Positions 22,034 through 32,400 of a DNA stretch of 64,000 bases are shown here, in pieces. The translations under genes were made by a program, and so were the position numbers. Positions within the stretch are counted from its first letter, which is position 1. Each line of letters opens with the position of its first letter. Under the pieces are notes generated by a model. That model saw only the letters and a list, made by a program, of their open reading frames with translations. It searched no databases and was not told the DNA's origin. Source of the DNA: Nectonema munidae (Eukaryota > Nematomorpha > Nectonematoida > Nectonematidae); contig JAUIRK010000179.1 of NCBI GenBank assembly GCA_030549495.1, positions 300,964 through 364,963 of the forward strand, written 5' to 3'.

Positions 22034-23102
22034 AGGCAGTTATACTTTTAACATAATCTATCTCTCTCAGTACATATGGGCAAGTGAAACTCATAGCAGA
22101 ATGATTCGTCGTTTTCTCATTATATTTTTGGCAGGTATGGCATTTGTGTTCAGATAATTCATTTTTCAAAGGGCAAGTAAACGATTCATGTGAGGAAGAA
22201 CAATATCTACATATGGCTGAGTTTAGACAATTCGATGTGGTATGACCAAACATCAAACATTTTCCACACTGTAAATGGGAGAAAAAAGGTTTGGCTCTTT
22301 TGACTTCAAGCATAAAATAAAAGGAAAGATTATTTTTCTTTATAAATGACATTATTTCAGGAGACATTTTTAATACTACAATTTTACTGTCATTTGATAT
22401 GCTTTTCGTGAATAAAAGATTTAGCGTTTTTCCATTTTCAACCATTGTATTAATTTCTTCGTTTTTTTCAAGTATAAGGTCAGTTATTGACTTGTCAGAT
22501 ATATTTTTCGATACAATAAAGGAAATTTTTGGTAATAAAGTCTTAATTTTTTTTATCTTTATATCTTCATTTTTGCAGAGTAGTTTCTCTGCTTTTTCTA
22601 AGCTATGTTTATCGGGAAAGCTTAATCTTAATTTATTTTTTGTAGATTTGTTGGATATTATTTTAACATTGTTGAGAATTGCTGCTGACTTTTGCTTAAC
22701 TTCTTCAACATTCAAATTACTTGAGCTGAGATATATTACTTTATCTTTTTTAGGTACTTCTTTACTAGCAATTTGAGAGTATGTGGGTTTATTTAGAGGT
22801 TTGTACTGTATGTTGAAACTTTCTTTTAAACAACAAATAGCTTTGTTTTGTTCACTTATTTGATTTGTAAGTGATTTTATCATTTCGTATAATTTATGTA
22901 TATTAGGTTGGTCTTCTGTACAACATTTGATACAGTGCCATCTTAGAGCTTTAGAACTATTTTTATCTAAAGATTTCAATAGAGATTGATCAAAACTTTG
23001 ACACTTATAACATACCCAGCACATGCATGAATCACATTTAATTTGTTGATTCGAAAAATTACTACAATTCTCACATTTCCATTCAGTGTTATTAGTTGCC
23101 AT
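22026..23102 (-). CDS. LINE A ORF1, PHD-like and CCHC zinc-finger protein
   Basis: 358 residues from the ATG at 23102 (MATNNTEWKCENCSNF). The N-terminal 60 residues hold a PHD-like Cys/His cluster (WKCENC, KCDSCMCWVCYKC, WHCIKCC). The middle is Lys/Ser-rich with an RRM-like stretch. The C-terminus has a CCHC knuckle (CGKCLMFGHTTSNC) and further Cys/His pairs (CRYCSSSHESFTC, HKCHTCQK). Such proteins coat LINE RNA in the retrotransposition particle. The stop overlaps the ORF2 start by 8 nt (ATGAATAA), pointing to coupled translation. The frame looks intact, in contrast to ORF2. Confidence 0.85.
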   Translation of the reverse strand: MATNNTEWKCENCSNFSNQQIKCDSCMCWVCYKCQSFDQSLLKSLDKNSSKALRWHCIKCCTEDQPNIHKLYEMIKSLTNQISEQNKAICCLKESFNIQYKPLNKPTYSQIASKEVPKKDKVIYLSSSNLNVEEVKQKSAAILNNVKIISNKSTKNKLRLSFPDKHSLEKAEKLLCKNEDIKIKKIKTLLPKISFIVSKNISDKSITDLILEKNEEINTMVENGKTLNLLFTKSISNDSKIVVLKMSPEIMSFIKKNNLSFYFMLEVKRAKPFFSHLQCGKCLMFGHTTSNCLNSAICRYCSSSHESFTCPLKNELSEHKCHTCQKYNEKTTNHSAMSFTCPYVLREIDYVKSITAYE

Positions 23103-23302
23103 AATAAGCAATAATACAGTAAAATATTATTAATAAATATTATTAAAATGAAAAACAATTTAAAATTAATACACAACGTTTAAATACTTTTAAAATAAAG
23201 AAGTGAATATAAAATTCTTTACAAGTTTTAGACAAGCTTCGCCATTTTTAAGTCAAAACTGTTCAGGGTGTTTCAGTAATATAATATTTGACTTTTTTGC
23301 TT

Positions 23303-23507
23303 GTTGTTGTTGTTGTTGTTGTTGTTTTATTTGACACAGCTTGTAAAATGCAAGGATTTCGAAAGCTGGCATGAGGCTTTTACAAATTTAAGATGATTAA
23401 TCACAGTTTTTGTGAATTTGTTTTTTTAGCATTGGGAGCCTTGGGGATCGAACCCCTGACCTTCAACTGTTAAGCTGAGAGGTACACCCTAACAACCATG
23501 AGGCTCC
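23303..23507 (-). repeat. tRNA-derived SINE with (AAC)n tail
   Basis: Read on the minus strand, a tRNA-like head (GGAGCCT ... GGTTCGATCCCC ... AGGCTCC, a perfect 7-bp acceptor stem and a good B box) is followed by a body of about 110 bp and a tail of AAC repeats. It is bracketed by a perfect 13-bp target duplication GACTTTTTTGCTT (23290-23302 and 23508-23520). The anticodon arm would have a 6-nt loop, so the head is not a working tRNA. The insertion sits just outside the 5' end of LINE A. Confidence 0.85.
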
Positions 23508-23520
23508 GACTTTTTTGCTT

Positions 23521-25058
23521 ATACATGCTTTTTTGAATTGGGACATTAATTTATCACGAATATCAATGAAATCTGTACAAATAATTTACTTAAAAATCAT
23601 ATTGTTTGAAAAAAGGAGCCAAGCAATGTATAGGTTTTAACGAAGCCTTGATTTTTTTATAATGGTGAATAATTGTATTGAAGAAAATTAAAAAGAATTG
23701 ATCATATCCGATTTATTTTTATTAAAATTTCTATTGATAAATAGAACAAATATTTTTTTACTATTGCCGTAAAATATAATAAGATACATCCTTTATTTAA
23801 TGTTTAAAAAAAATTTTAAACAGTTCTATAAACGTGATTCTTATTCTCAATCCAAAATAAATTCATGACATATTTTTGAATATATATGTATTTTTCAAAG
23901 GTGTAGTGATAAAATACGCGAACCTACGCGAATAATATTAAAATACACTATTTTTCAATTATAATGATTATAAAAAATATATTTCACTCTTTTTAAGCAA
24001 TTTCTTTCATTTTAATCATTTATATAGGTATTTAAAACAATTACTTGTATTTTTATGAACTTTTTGATAATTAATTAAAATTTAAAATTACCGCGCTACA
24101 TTTGTAATATTAATTTTTTTAAAAACATTTAAAAATACTATTAAAAAAAATCTTTTTTAATTATCGTGTATTTTGTTTGGTTTATTTTAAATTTATATAA
24201 GATTACAACTTATATGGTTGTTAGGGTGCCCCGCACAGTGAGGCGGGGCCCCACCCCCCCAAAAAAAAAAAAAAACCAGAACAACTAGTTATGAAATTTT
24301 TTTTTTAATTTTCCTTGAAGAAATAATTTTTATAATAACCTTATTGTTCTCATTAATTAAAACTATTTAAATAATTTTTTGAAAATATTTTACTCGTTTC
24401 GGAACCTAGTTGAATTATTTTGAGATTAGTTTTTACGACACCCTATTGTAATGCAACTTTAATGCAATTGGAGATGAGATAATTTAAAAATATTAATAAT
24501 AGTTTTAAATCAACATTAAGTTAGTGTTTAAATGTTTACATATAATGATCTTTCTCTGAATTAAATGGGATCCATCATATTTTTTCTAATCTCATAATAA
24601 TATCACACTACTTGTTTCTTTCAAAAACAGACTCGTTTGAATATATATTTTTTTTTCTGGCATTTATTAGAAAGAATACAGTAATTTTTTCAATTTAAAA
24701 TTGATCCTCGTAGTGTTAAAACTTCTCACTTATAAATTTTTTAAAAAGAATTTAAATTTCACCTTTTTAAAGTTTTTAATACTTTTATATGTACATGTTA
24801 TCAGGGCTTGTATTAATATCTATATTATTTTTTTAAGTTTTGGAGCAATCTCAAGATGTAATCTCAAAACTTCATAAGAAATAAATTTCAATGGTTTGTA
24901 TCTCCTAAAATGTTTTTTATTGTCATTAAAATATTTTCATATCTTTTATTCATAATTCAATAAAGTTTATAAAGAAGAATTTCTTTAATATCTCATCTAT
25001 TTTACTTTTAGTCTCAAAATTTTTTTATACTCTACTGAAAAATATTGAAACACTTTAA
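23521..25058. other. AT-rich DNA, no gene recognised
   Basis: No coding signal. A GC-rich patch followed by A14 (GTGCCCCGCACAGTGAGGCG, then C-rich and poly-A, about 24228-24275) may be the end of an inserted repeat. Confidence 0.45.
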
Positions 25059-26189
25059 CCCTCATTCGACCACTTGAACACAATCGTGTTCACACTAAAC
25101 ATTGAAACAAATTTCTAAAAATTTCTGAAATTTTATAAAAATCTACAAACCAAAAGATCAATCTTTAAGGTGAGTAAAACTTATTTAGATAAAAATTTTC
25201 AAGATATTAAGTTTCCAATAATAAATAATGCATAAAATCAAAATTTTATTTATATTTTTAACGCCATCTACAGGTTTTTAAAATAAATTTTTATCATTTT
25301 ATCAGAATATGTATTTTATTCCAAATATATAATAAAAAATAACGGAAATTTCACAGTTGGTATTTTAGTTTATATTTATGCATATTTTTTGCTTTGTATT
25401 ATATATAGGGGGTTTGAGTAAGGTTGGTTAGATAATGATTTTTAATATCTCAAGATTTTGTGTTCGATCCCGCATTACTCCTACTTTCCTAATAGTTTGA
25501 TACAAGTGGTCCAATGTGTTTTTTTAATAATAAAACCTTTTACACACTATAAAACCTTTTTTTTCTATGAAAAAAAAATTTTACTAATGAACTAAAACAT
25601 AGAGGTTAGAAAAATTCTGTCATAATGAAAGAGAGATTATTAACAAACTCAACATCAAATTATTATAAAAGAACAAGTTTCATTCTAAATGTACCTAAAC
25701 AATTTGAAAGGAAGTGCTTATATACATGTCAAATTTTTAGCAAATGCTCATGTAACACATATGTTCACTTGTCTTTTTAATACTCATTCATTTTGTTTTT
25801 CACTTGTAAACATTTTATATTTTCTGAGTTGATATTCATGTCTTCATCATCAGATTTAGCCTGTACGTGTGAAGATTTTTTGTCCCTTGAAATAAAAAAC
25901 AACATCTAAACTTGAAATTGAAAAGATTGGAATAATAATAATTAGGAAGTCCAATAATACATATATTTACATTCAAATCACTATCCAAATAATATTATCT
26001 GGTCTCCAAATTCTTTTTTTCATCTCAAGAGATATAATCAATTTTGTTCCTGTTACTTCAATTTCTTCAGGAGTATTAAGCTTTTAATTTATTTTTTGGA
26101 AATATAGTAAATAGTATTTTGCTGCACACAAATCAAAAAGCTGAAATTAATAATGTAAATGATATTCCGAGTTTTATACTGGTCGCAAA

Positions 26190-27330
26190 ATCATAATTAG
26201 AGCTGGTAGTCATAAGGCAAATTTGGCGAGCATTGAAAGTTTATACAAAACTTTTGATTCTAAACCATTTTACGGTTGTGCTATGTCAAAAAATAGATTG
26301 AAAGAATTTCTAGGAATGTTATCTTGATGACAAATTATCTAAAAGACAAATGCAAAAATTGGGGGCTCTAAGGAATCTATAAGATCTGTTTGATTTAAAT
26401 TTGACTAAATATTATAAACCAAGCCCAAACCTAACTATTGACGAACAGCTTTACTCTTATCGTGTTTATGTTCCTATAAAAGTTACATACCACAAAAAGC
26501 CGTAAGGTATGGTGTAAAAATATTTTAGTTATTGGATGCTGAAAATGGGTTTGCTTTAAAATCTTTTATTTACTTGGGAAAAGAAGGAAATAAACGTGCG
26601 AACAGCATTTCAAAAAAAGTTAGTTTATTTTCATGCGAGCCTTATTATAAAACAAAAAGAAATGTTTATTTGGCTAGATTTTTTGTTTCGTTTGATTTGT
26701 GTGAAGCACTTTTATTATACGGGCTTACGATGACAGGGACAATAAGACAAAATTCTAGAGATGTTCCTAAAATTATCAACAATTTAAAATTTAGAGAGTT
26801 ATTTGATATCTCTATAATCATGAAAAAAAAGTTATTTTGTGTTCTTATAATGCTAAAAAATAACGTGATATAATACTTGATTACAATAAGTATAAAGAAG
26901 GAGTTTATATAATAAACCAGAGAATCGGAAATTTTACTTGTAGAAGGAAAACTAACAGATATCCTTTAGTATTTTTATCAAACATTTTGGATATTTCTAC
27001 TCTCAACTCGTTTTTAATTATGAAACAAAATGCATATAAAAATTCAAGCCTAAAGTTCCTAAAAAATTTACTCATTCATTGGCTGAAAAGAGAAGAAAGA
27101 TATAATAATTTATAATCAAAAAAATAAACTTTTTTGGCTTATGGTATGTTGTCAAATGCTTACTCCGATCATAATAATGTTAATGTGGTACAAAGAGCCA
27201 GCTCACAAACAAGATGCCATGTAAAGGAATGTAGAAAAACCACAAGATAGAAGTGTGGAAAATGTAGTAACAAATATGTAATGATCATAAAATCTCATTA
27301 TGTGAAAATTTTTCACAATTAATAAAATTT
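26190..27330 (+). pseudogene. Broken piggyBac transposase
   Basis: Pieces occur in the order expected for a piggyBac DDD transposase: RAGSHKANLASIESLYKTFD and AMSKNRLKEFLGML (26195-26325), PSPNLTIDEQLYSYRVYVP-like residues (about 26420-26480, the conserved TIDEQ motif), then DAENGFALKSFIYLGKEGN and KRNVYLARFFVSFDLCEALL (26532-26720; the family consensus is DNFFTS, the aspartate being replaced here), and TGTIRQNSRDVP. A Cys-rich tail follows (KCGKCSNKY, about 27250-27290). Stops and frame changes interrupt the upstream and downstream parts, so it is a dead gene. Confidence 0.75.
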
Positions 27331-27699
27331 CAGTTTTACTTTTTCTTCTATTATAAAATATGAGTGATATAATAAAGACAGAAACAATCAGATGAAATTC
27401 CAGAAATGTTGAAGGTATTTTCAAGAAATTAAAGTTCAGTGAGTTGATGATACTCTGCATATTTTAATCAAGTTATTCCATGCTCCTATAAATACAAAAA
27501 AGCCTAAAAAAGTGTTCACACGTTTATTCAAACTTAATTTCCAAAAAAATTTTAATTCATATAATAATTTACCAACCGATAGATCAAAATAATGAATGTG
27601 TAAATTTTAACTAAAAAATTTCGAAGAAATAAAAAAATTTTATAAATAGGAAAAGAGAAAATATTTACAAACTTGTTTATTTTAACGCAATCTACACAT

Positions 27700-28650
27700 T
27701 TTTGACGAAAAACCTTTATTCAAATTTTACATGAAATATATGCTTTTATAACAAATCGGCCAAGCTAGTTTCATTTCTGAACTCAGATTTTTGATTTAAG
27801 GTTTAAAATATCCGGTAGTATTTATTAGTATAGTACTTTATATAATTATTTAAATGAAAAGCTGCTTTTGGAGATGAACTGTCAAAAAAACATTCATTCA
27901 AATTTTACATAAAATATATGCTTTTATACCAAATCGACCATGCTAGTTTCATTTCTGGGCTCAGAATTTGGATTTAAGGTTTAAAATATCCGACAGTATT
28001 TATTAGTATACTACTTTATATAATTATTTAAATGAAAAACTGCTTTTCATTTAAATTTTTTGTCATATATAAATCATTTTTTGACAGCTTGATTGATTTT
28101 GATTAAAAAAAAAACTTTATATCATTATTTAAATGAAATTTCTTTTTGAGATGAGCTGTCATATATAAATAAATTTTTTGACAGCTTTGATTGATTTTAG
28201 TTGAAAATGGGTATATATGTGTAAAAAACTTTATAGATTATTTAAATTAAGTTTCTTTTTATGATGAGCTGTCATATATAAATTAATTTTTTAACAGCTT
28301 TGATTAATTTTGATAAAAAAATGGACATCACCACTGAATTAAGCATAGTTGAAAATGGGTATATATGTGTAAAAAACGTTGGGAAATTATTTAAATGAAT
28401 AGTTCCTTTTTGAGATGAGCTGTCATATATAAATAAATTTTTTGACAAATTTGATTGATTTTAATAAAAAATGAATATCATTAAAAAAATTTTTTATAAT
28501 TATTTAAATAAAAATTTCTTTTTTGAGTTGAGCTGTCAAATATAGATTAATTTGATAAGTTTGATTGATTTTGATAATAAAAAATCTACATGACTACTGA
28601 ATTCAACATAGTTGAAATAATATTTATAAAAACTTTCTGAGAAAAATAGT
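27700..28650. repeat. Minisatellite array in the piggyBac element
   Basis: Two units of about 180 bp (27716 and 27896; ATATGCTTTTATAMCAAATC, CTAGTTTCATTTCTG, GGTTTAAAATATCCG) are followed by five or six shorter units of about 100-130 bp built on TTATTTAAATGAA, GAGATGAGCTGTCATATATA and TTTGATTGATTTTGAT. Unit lengths vary and divergence rises to the right. Confidence 0.8.
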
Positions 28651-29196
28651 GAAGGGAACTTTACGCCCCCAGTACTTGAGAGGACAAATTTAGCCCAGCA
28701 TTAATAGGGTTAAGATTAGACGACAAAACAATGTTCTTTAACGGATATGGACCATAAATCGTATATTTATCATTTAGTGAAGTCTTTCTTAACCTAGGTT
28801 CGACTGATCCTTAAGAGGTTGATGAAATTTTTTAGCCTATCAGCGAGTTCATCAATAGTTTTTGATTATTGTAATAAAACTTAAAATAAGTGAAAATAGT
28901 CAATCAATTTGTACGTCTAAAAATATCTGGAAAAGAAAAAAAACTTTAAATTAATTAGAAAAAATAACGAGCGGTACTTTGTTTCAGTTGCTCCCTAAAT
29001 TTCTTTTACTCTCTGTATTTAACGTCATTTGGAATAAAATAATTTGGAGTATTGTTTAACTTTATTAAAGCTTTTTTTCTCTATATTATAACATTTGTAT
29101 TTATGAGTCTCTATTTTTTATTTAGCACAAGAATAGTAGTTCAAAATCTGAATGAATTTTTATTTTTGGAGCAAATTTTGCTTTTTTTAATTTTTT

Positions 29197-29332
29197 TATT
29201 TATTTAGAAAAAAGAATTATAAAAATAATCTGAAATATAAAGTTTTTTTTGGTTAAGAACCTAATTGGTTTGCTCCACTTTCTTTTTATATTTTAGATTT
29301 TATCATTTTTTTTTCTAAATAAATAAATAAAA
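29197..29332. repeat. Foldback (inverted repeat) just upstream of the RBM34-like gene
   Basis: TTATTTATTTAGAAAAAAG, continuing through ATAAAAATAATCTGAAATAT on the left, is repeated in reverse complement on the right (ATATTTTAGATTTTATCA, TTCTAAATAAATAA). Arms are about 45 bp at roughly 85% identity around a 40-bp loop. It lies about 115 bp upstream of the coding start, so it may lie in the promoter or leader. Confidence 0.6.
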
Positions 29333-29415
29333 AATAAATAAAAAAGAATATCAATAAGAGAATCGAGTAATTTTTTTAAAATTTTTTTGATTATTTATTT
29401 CCTTTATTAAATAAA

Positions 29416-29430
29416 ATGTCAGTTAAGTGA
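29416..29430 (+). promoter_or_regulatory. Short upstream reading frame before the RBM34-like start
   Basis: ATG TCA GTT AAG TGA, out of frame with the main ATG at 29447 and ending 16 nt before it. It would reduce or tune initiation if the leader includes it; the transcription start is unknown. Confidence 0.35.
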
Positions 29431-29446
29431 ATTTTCTTTTTATTAA

Positions 29447-32400
29447 ATGCCTAAAATCAAAAATTTAAAAGAAAATTTTGATAATACTATCTTTGTTGGA
29501 AATATACCTTTAGAGATAAAGGAGAAAGTATATGATTATTATTTTTTATGATACTTAAAATTTTAATATTGATAACACCTGATTTGAAATTATTCATATA
29601 AAATCGTGAGTTTTTTGTGGGTAAAAAATTTCTACAAAATACATTTAAAAAGACCTTAATCTATAAATAACTTTATTTAATTGGCTATCAAAAAGTATGA
29701 ATGAAGATTAGCTTAGGAAATAAAAATATATGATTAATTTAGGCTTAAATGTTTTAAAATTCTTTCAATAATGTCACCCAATTTGTTTTGGTAAATAAAA
29801 GTAATTTTCACATGGACTGCTATGTATATAAGTAACCTAATATTTCTACAATTTATTAATTCTATATGAATCTTAACTAAATGTATAGTTTTGTTGAAAA
29901 TATCTGTTAGACAACTAGAAGAAACGTAATCATTAATTTTGAAATTATTTTGTATTTTTACCTCCAAGAATTATGTTATCAGCAATTAATGAAATACATT
30001 AAACTTTTCATTTCTTTTTTAAATTTATTATCTTTTAATAGCGATGTCTAATCAGTTGGTTGCACAAAAACTCAGTCTTGTCAGAAACTTCTGATCAAAA
30101 GTGTCGAAAGATATGCTTATAAAGTTACATTCTCAGAGTTGAAAAAAATTGTAAAATCTTGTAGCACATAATTCCAAAAAGTAGCGAATTTTGCGAAAAA
30201 TTACACGATATGGTAATATTGCTGCGACACATATCATTCTATCTGGCCCACCTTATTCAAGCTTCAGGCTTTTAAGATCTAATGATGTGATTATACACAT
30301 GGTTGTTTAATAAATGATAACAGGTCTGCAAAATTGGACTTTACTAGAATTGTCCTAAATATGTGATGTGTATTTATCCATTTCCAGGATGCTGAATCCA
30401 AATATCATCACTGTTTTTCCCTAACACTCGTTTAGGCGCAAATTTGTAGAGCTCACTATATAGATAAATAAATAAAGACTAAATAAAACAACAGAAAGTT
30501 TGCCTCATCCTTTATTTAGAGAGGAATGAATGAAAAAGGTATGATTTTGTTTATAAAAAGTATAAAATAAATCCAAATCTATTCTTTTTATCTTGAAAAC
30601 TACGTCTGCAACCTTTACCTTTGTTGACATTTTGTGAAGTCCAGTGCAACATCCAACAGTAGTTTGCTAACATACTAACGTTCTACCTTCTTTATTTCCT
30701 TCTCCTTTATGTCCTGGTGGAAATATTTCCCTGTTCTTCTCTCACATCTTAAATTTTCTGGGAAATTGTCAAGATGCGCGTCTATGAAATTAACTTTGAG
30801 ACTCATCTTACATCCCGAAACCTTGAATTTTCCAGCAGTCTTCCTACGATTTCTTTGTATTCTGGACTCTTTTGATTGCCCAAGAAGTTTTTGATCATAT
30901 TCCTGAAGTTGTTACAAGTTTTTTTTTCACCCTTACCAAGACAGTTCTCGAAGTTTTCATCCTTAAGGGATTTTCTTATGTTCGGAGCAACAAATACTCC
31001 CTCTTTAATCCTAGCGCGCGGGAGACCAGTAAACTTTCTGAATAAATATTCTAAACCTTTTCCTTCCAGAGGCAAAGCCTTTACCCAATTTGATGTGCAT
31101 TGGTGCCAGTAGAATCCTTTTAGGATCCGTCAAACTCTCTAGCAAGATGTTTTTTGCCCTGGTGTGAGTGAATCCCTACTAGGCCAACGTTTCGCATAAA
31201 AGGCATGGAAATTTCGTGAACACTGCTTGCTGCCCCAGCAATATACATACAATCTCAAATCATCAAAAATTGTTCAGTTTTGATCTTTGTACTTGATCCT
31301 GTGTAAAAGAACGACCAAATTTTAATAGGACCCGTCCATAATTACCGAGTGTCCCACCGGAATTGAAGCTTACAACACTTTTTTTTAGATAAATCAAGAT
31401 TCTCCTTTCTTCGTTGTTATAACATATATCAAACTAAGTGATTTTCCTGGACAAAATAGCGAACAAGCGCCTTCTTACGATGTCGATGAGAATGATGTAC
31501 CTTGAGCTAATATATTCTTAGATTTAAGTCATGAGCAAGATCATTTAATTCACTCTGACCTAACAGTTCAGGTTCATTGCTTTCATCTCCAATATAGAAA
31601 ACTTATTGCTGTGAGTTTCGGTTCATGAACTTAGTTGTACATCCTCCAGACTATTTGGAGGTAATGGGACTGACACATCTGGACCATGAGGAATAGGTCG
31701 CAACCTTGATAGAAGATTCGGATGGGAAATATTTTTCCTTGTCTTCGAGCGATGCCCTTGGAATTTGCATGTGCAGAAATAGCAATCATCAATGTAGTTT
31801 GTCTGCCCCCGCCATATCATTGTAACAACAAAGCGCATGGCCTTCTTTTCACCTTTTGTCCTCTGTCTCAATTCTTTCACACATATTGAACAAACTGTAT
31901 GAGGAGCCTAGTTCTTATCTTGCTCTCTCAGCTTCACTCCAAAGTGTGCATAGTATGCTTTCTTAACAAAATCTATAATATTTGTCTGCTGTTTATTCAC
32001 AAAAAATTATCCACAGACGTAAAAATAGCTATTTGGACATGTTAAACTAGCTCTAGAAGCCATTTTTTCTAAAGAAAAAAATTAATTTAGCAAAAATAAT
32101 ACTTATATTTTTAAATAATATATAATATATTTTAAATAGCTATAACAAGGCCAAATATACGAATACCAAATTCAATATTGTGAAAAAAATCTGATGTGAT
32201 ACAACAGTTTTCGTAGTAAATTTGAAATCAGCGTGTGATAAAGAATAAAATTCACCTGTTAAATTATAAATAATTTTTTATTTGCAAACCTGTGTAATTG
32301 TTAATGAATTAATTATAATTGTTTAGTAAAGAGTTTAGCTTCTATTGCAACAATATAATTTGTGAAGGAACAGAAGTAATTAACATTTGTCTTCGTGGAA

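Larger units (their letters stand above)
18850..23283 (-). mobile_element. LINE copy A, full length (Jockey/CR1-group non-LTR retrotransposon)
   Basis: On the minus strand this contains, in order, a 5' leader ending at the same point as copy B (CTGAACAG... region near 23266), ORF1, ORF2 (endonuclease then reverse transcriptase), a 3' untranslated region and a short (TCT)n tail right after AATAAA (18850-18866). An approximate repeat of the target (ATTTTTGAC / ATATTTGAC) lies at the two ends, but is not convincing. ORF1 is intact; ORF2 has several frame changes. The 5' half is about 97% identical at protein level to copy B, the 3' half much less. Confidence 0.85.
25059..28709 (+). mobile_element. 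Decayed piggyBac element, inferred boundaries
   Basis: A piggyBac transposase relic lies inside. On the left, TTAA CCCTCATT (25055-25066) and on the right AATAGGG TTAA (28703-28713) give inward-facing CCCT-type ends beside TTAA, as this superfamily requires. The terminal repeats match only over about 5-8 bp, so the boundaries are inferred. The right third is filled by minisatellite units. Confidence 0.5.

Noticed and set aside
23425-23507. Functional tRNA gene on the minus strand
   Set aside because: The acceptor and T arms are good, but the anticodon arm has a 6-nt loop. A SINE body, an AAC tail and a 13-bp target duplication show it is a SINE head.
25395-25490. tRNA-derived SINE around the TGTTCGATCCC box
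   Set aside because: There is a B-box match but no acceptor pairing, tail or target duplication.
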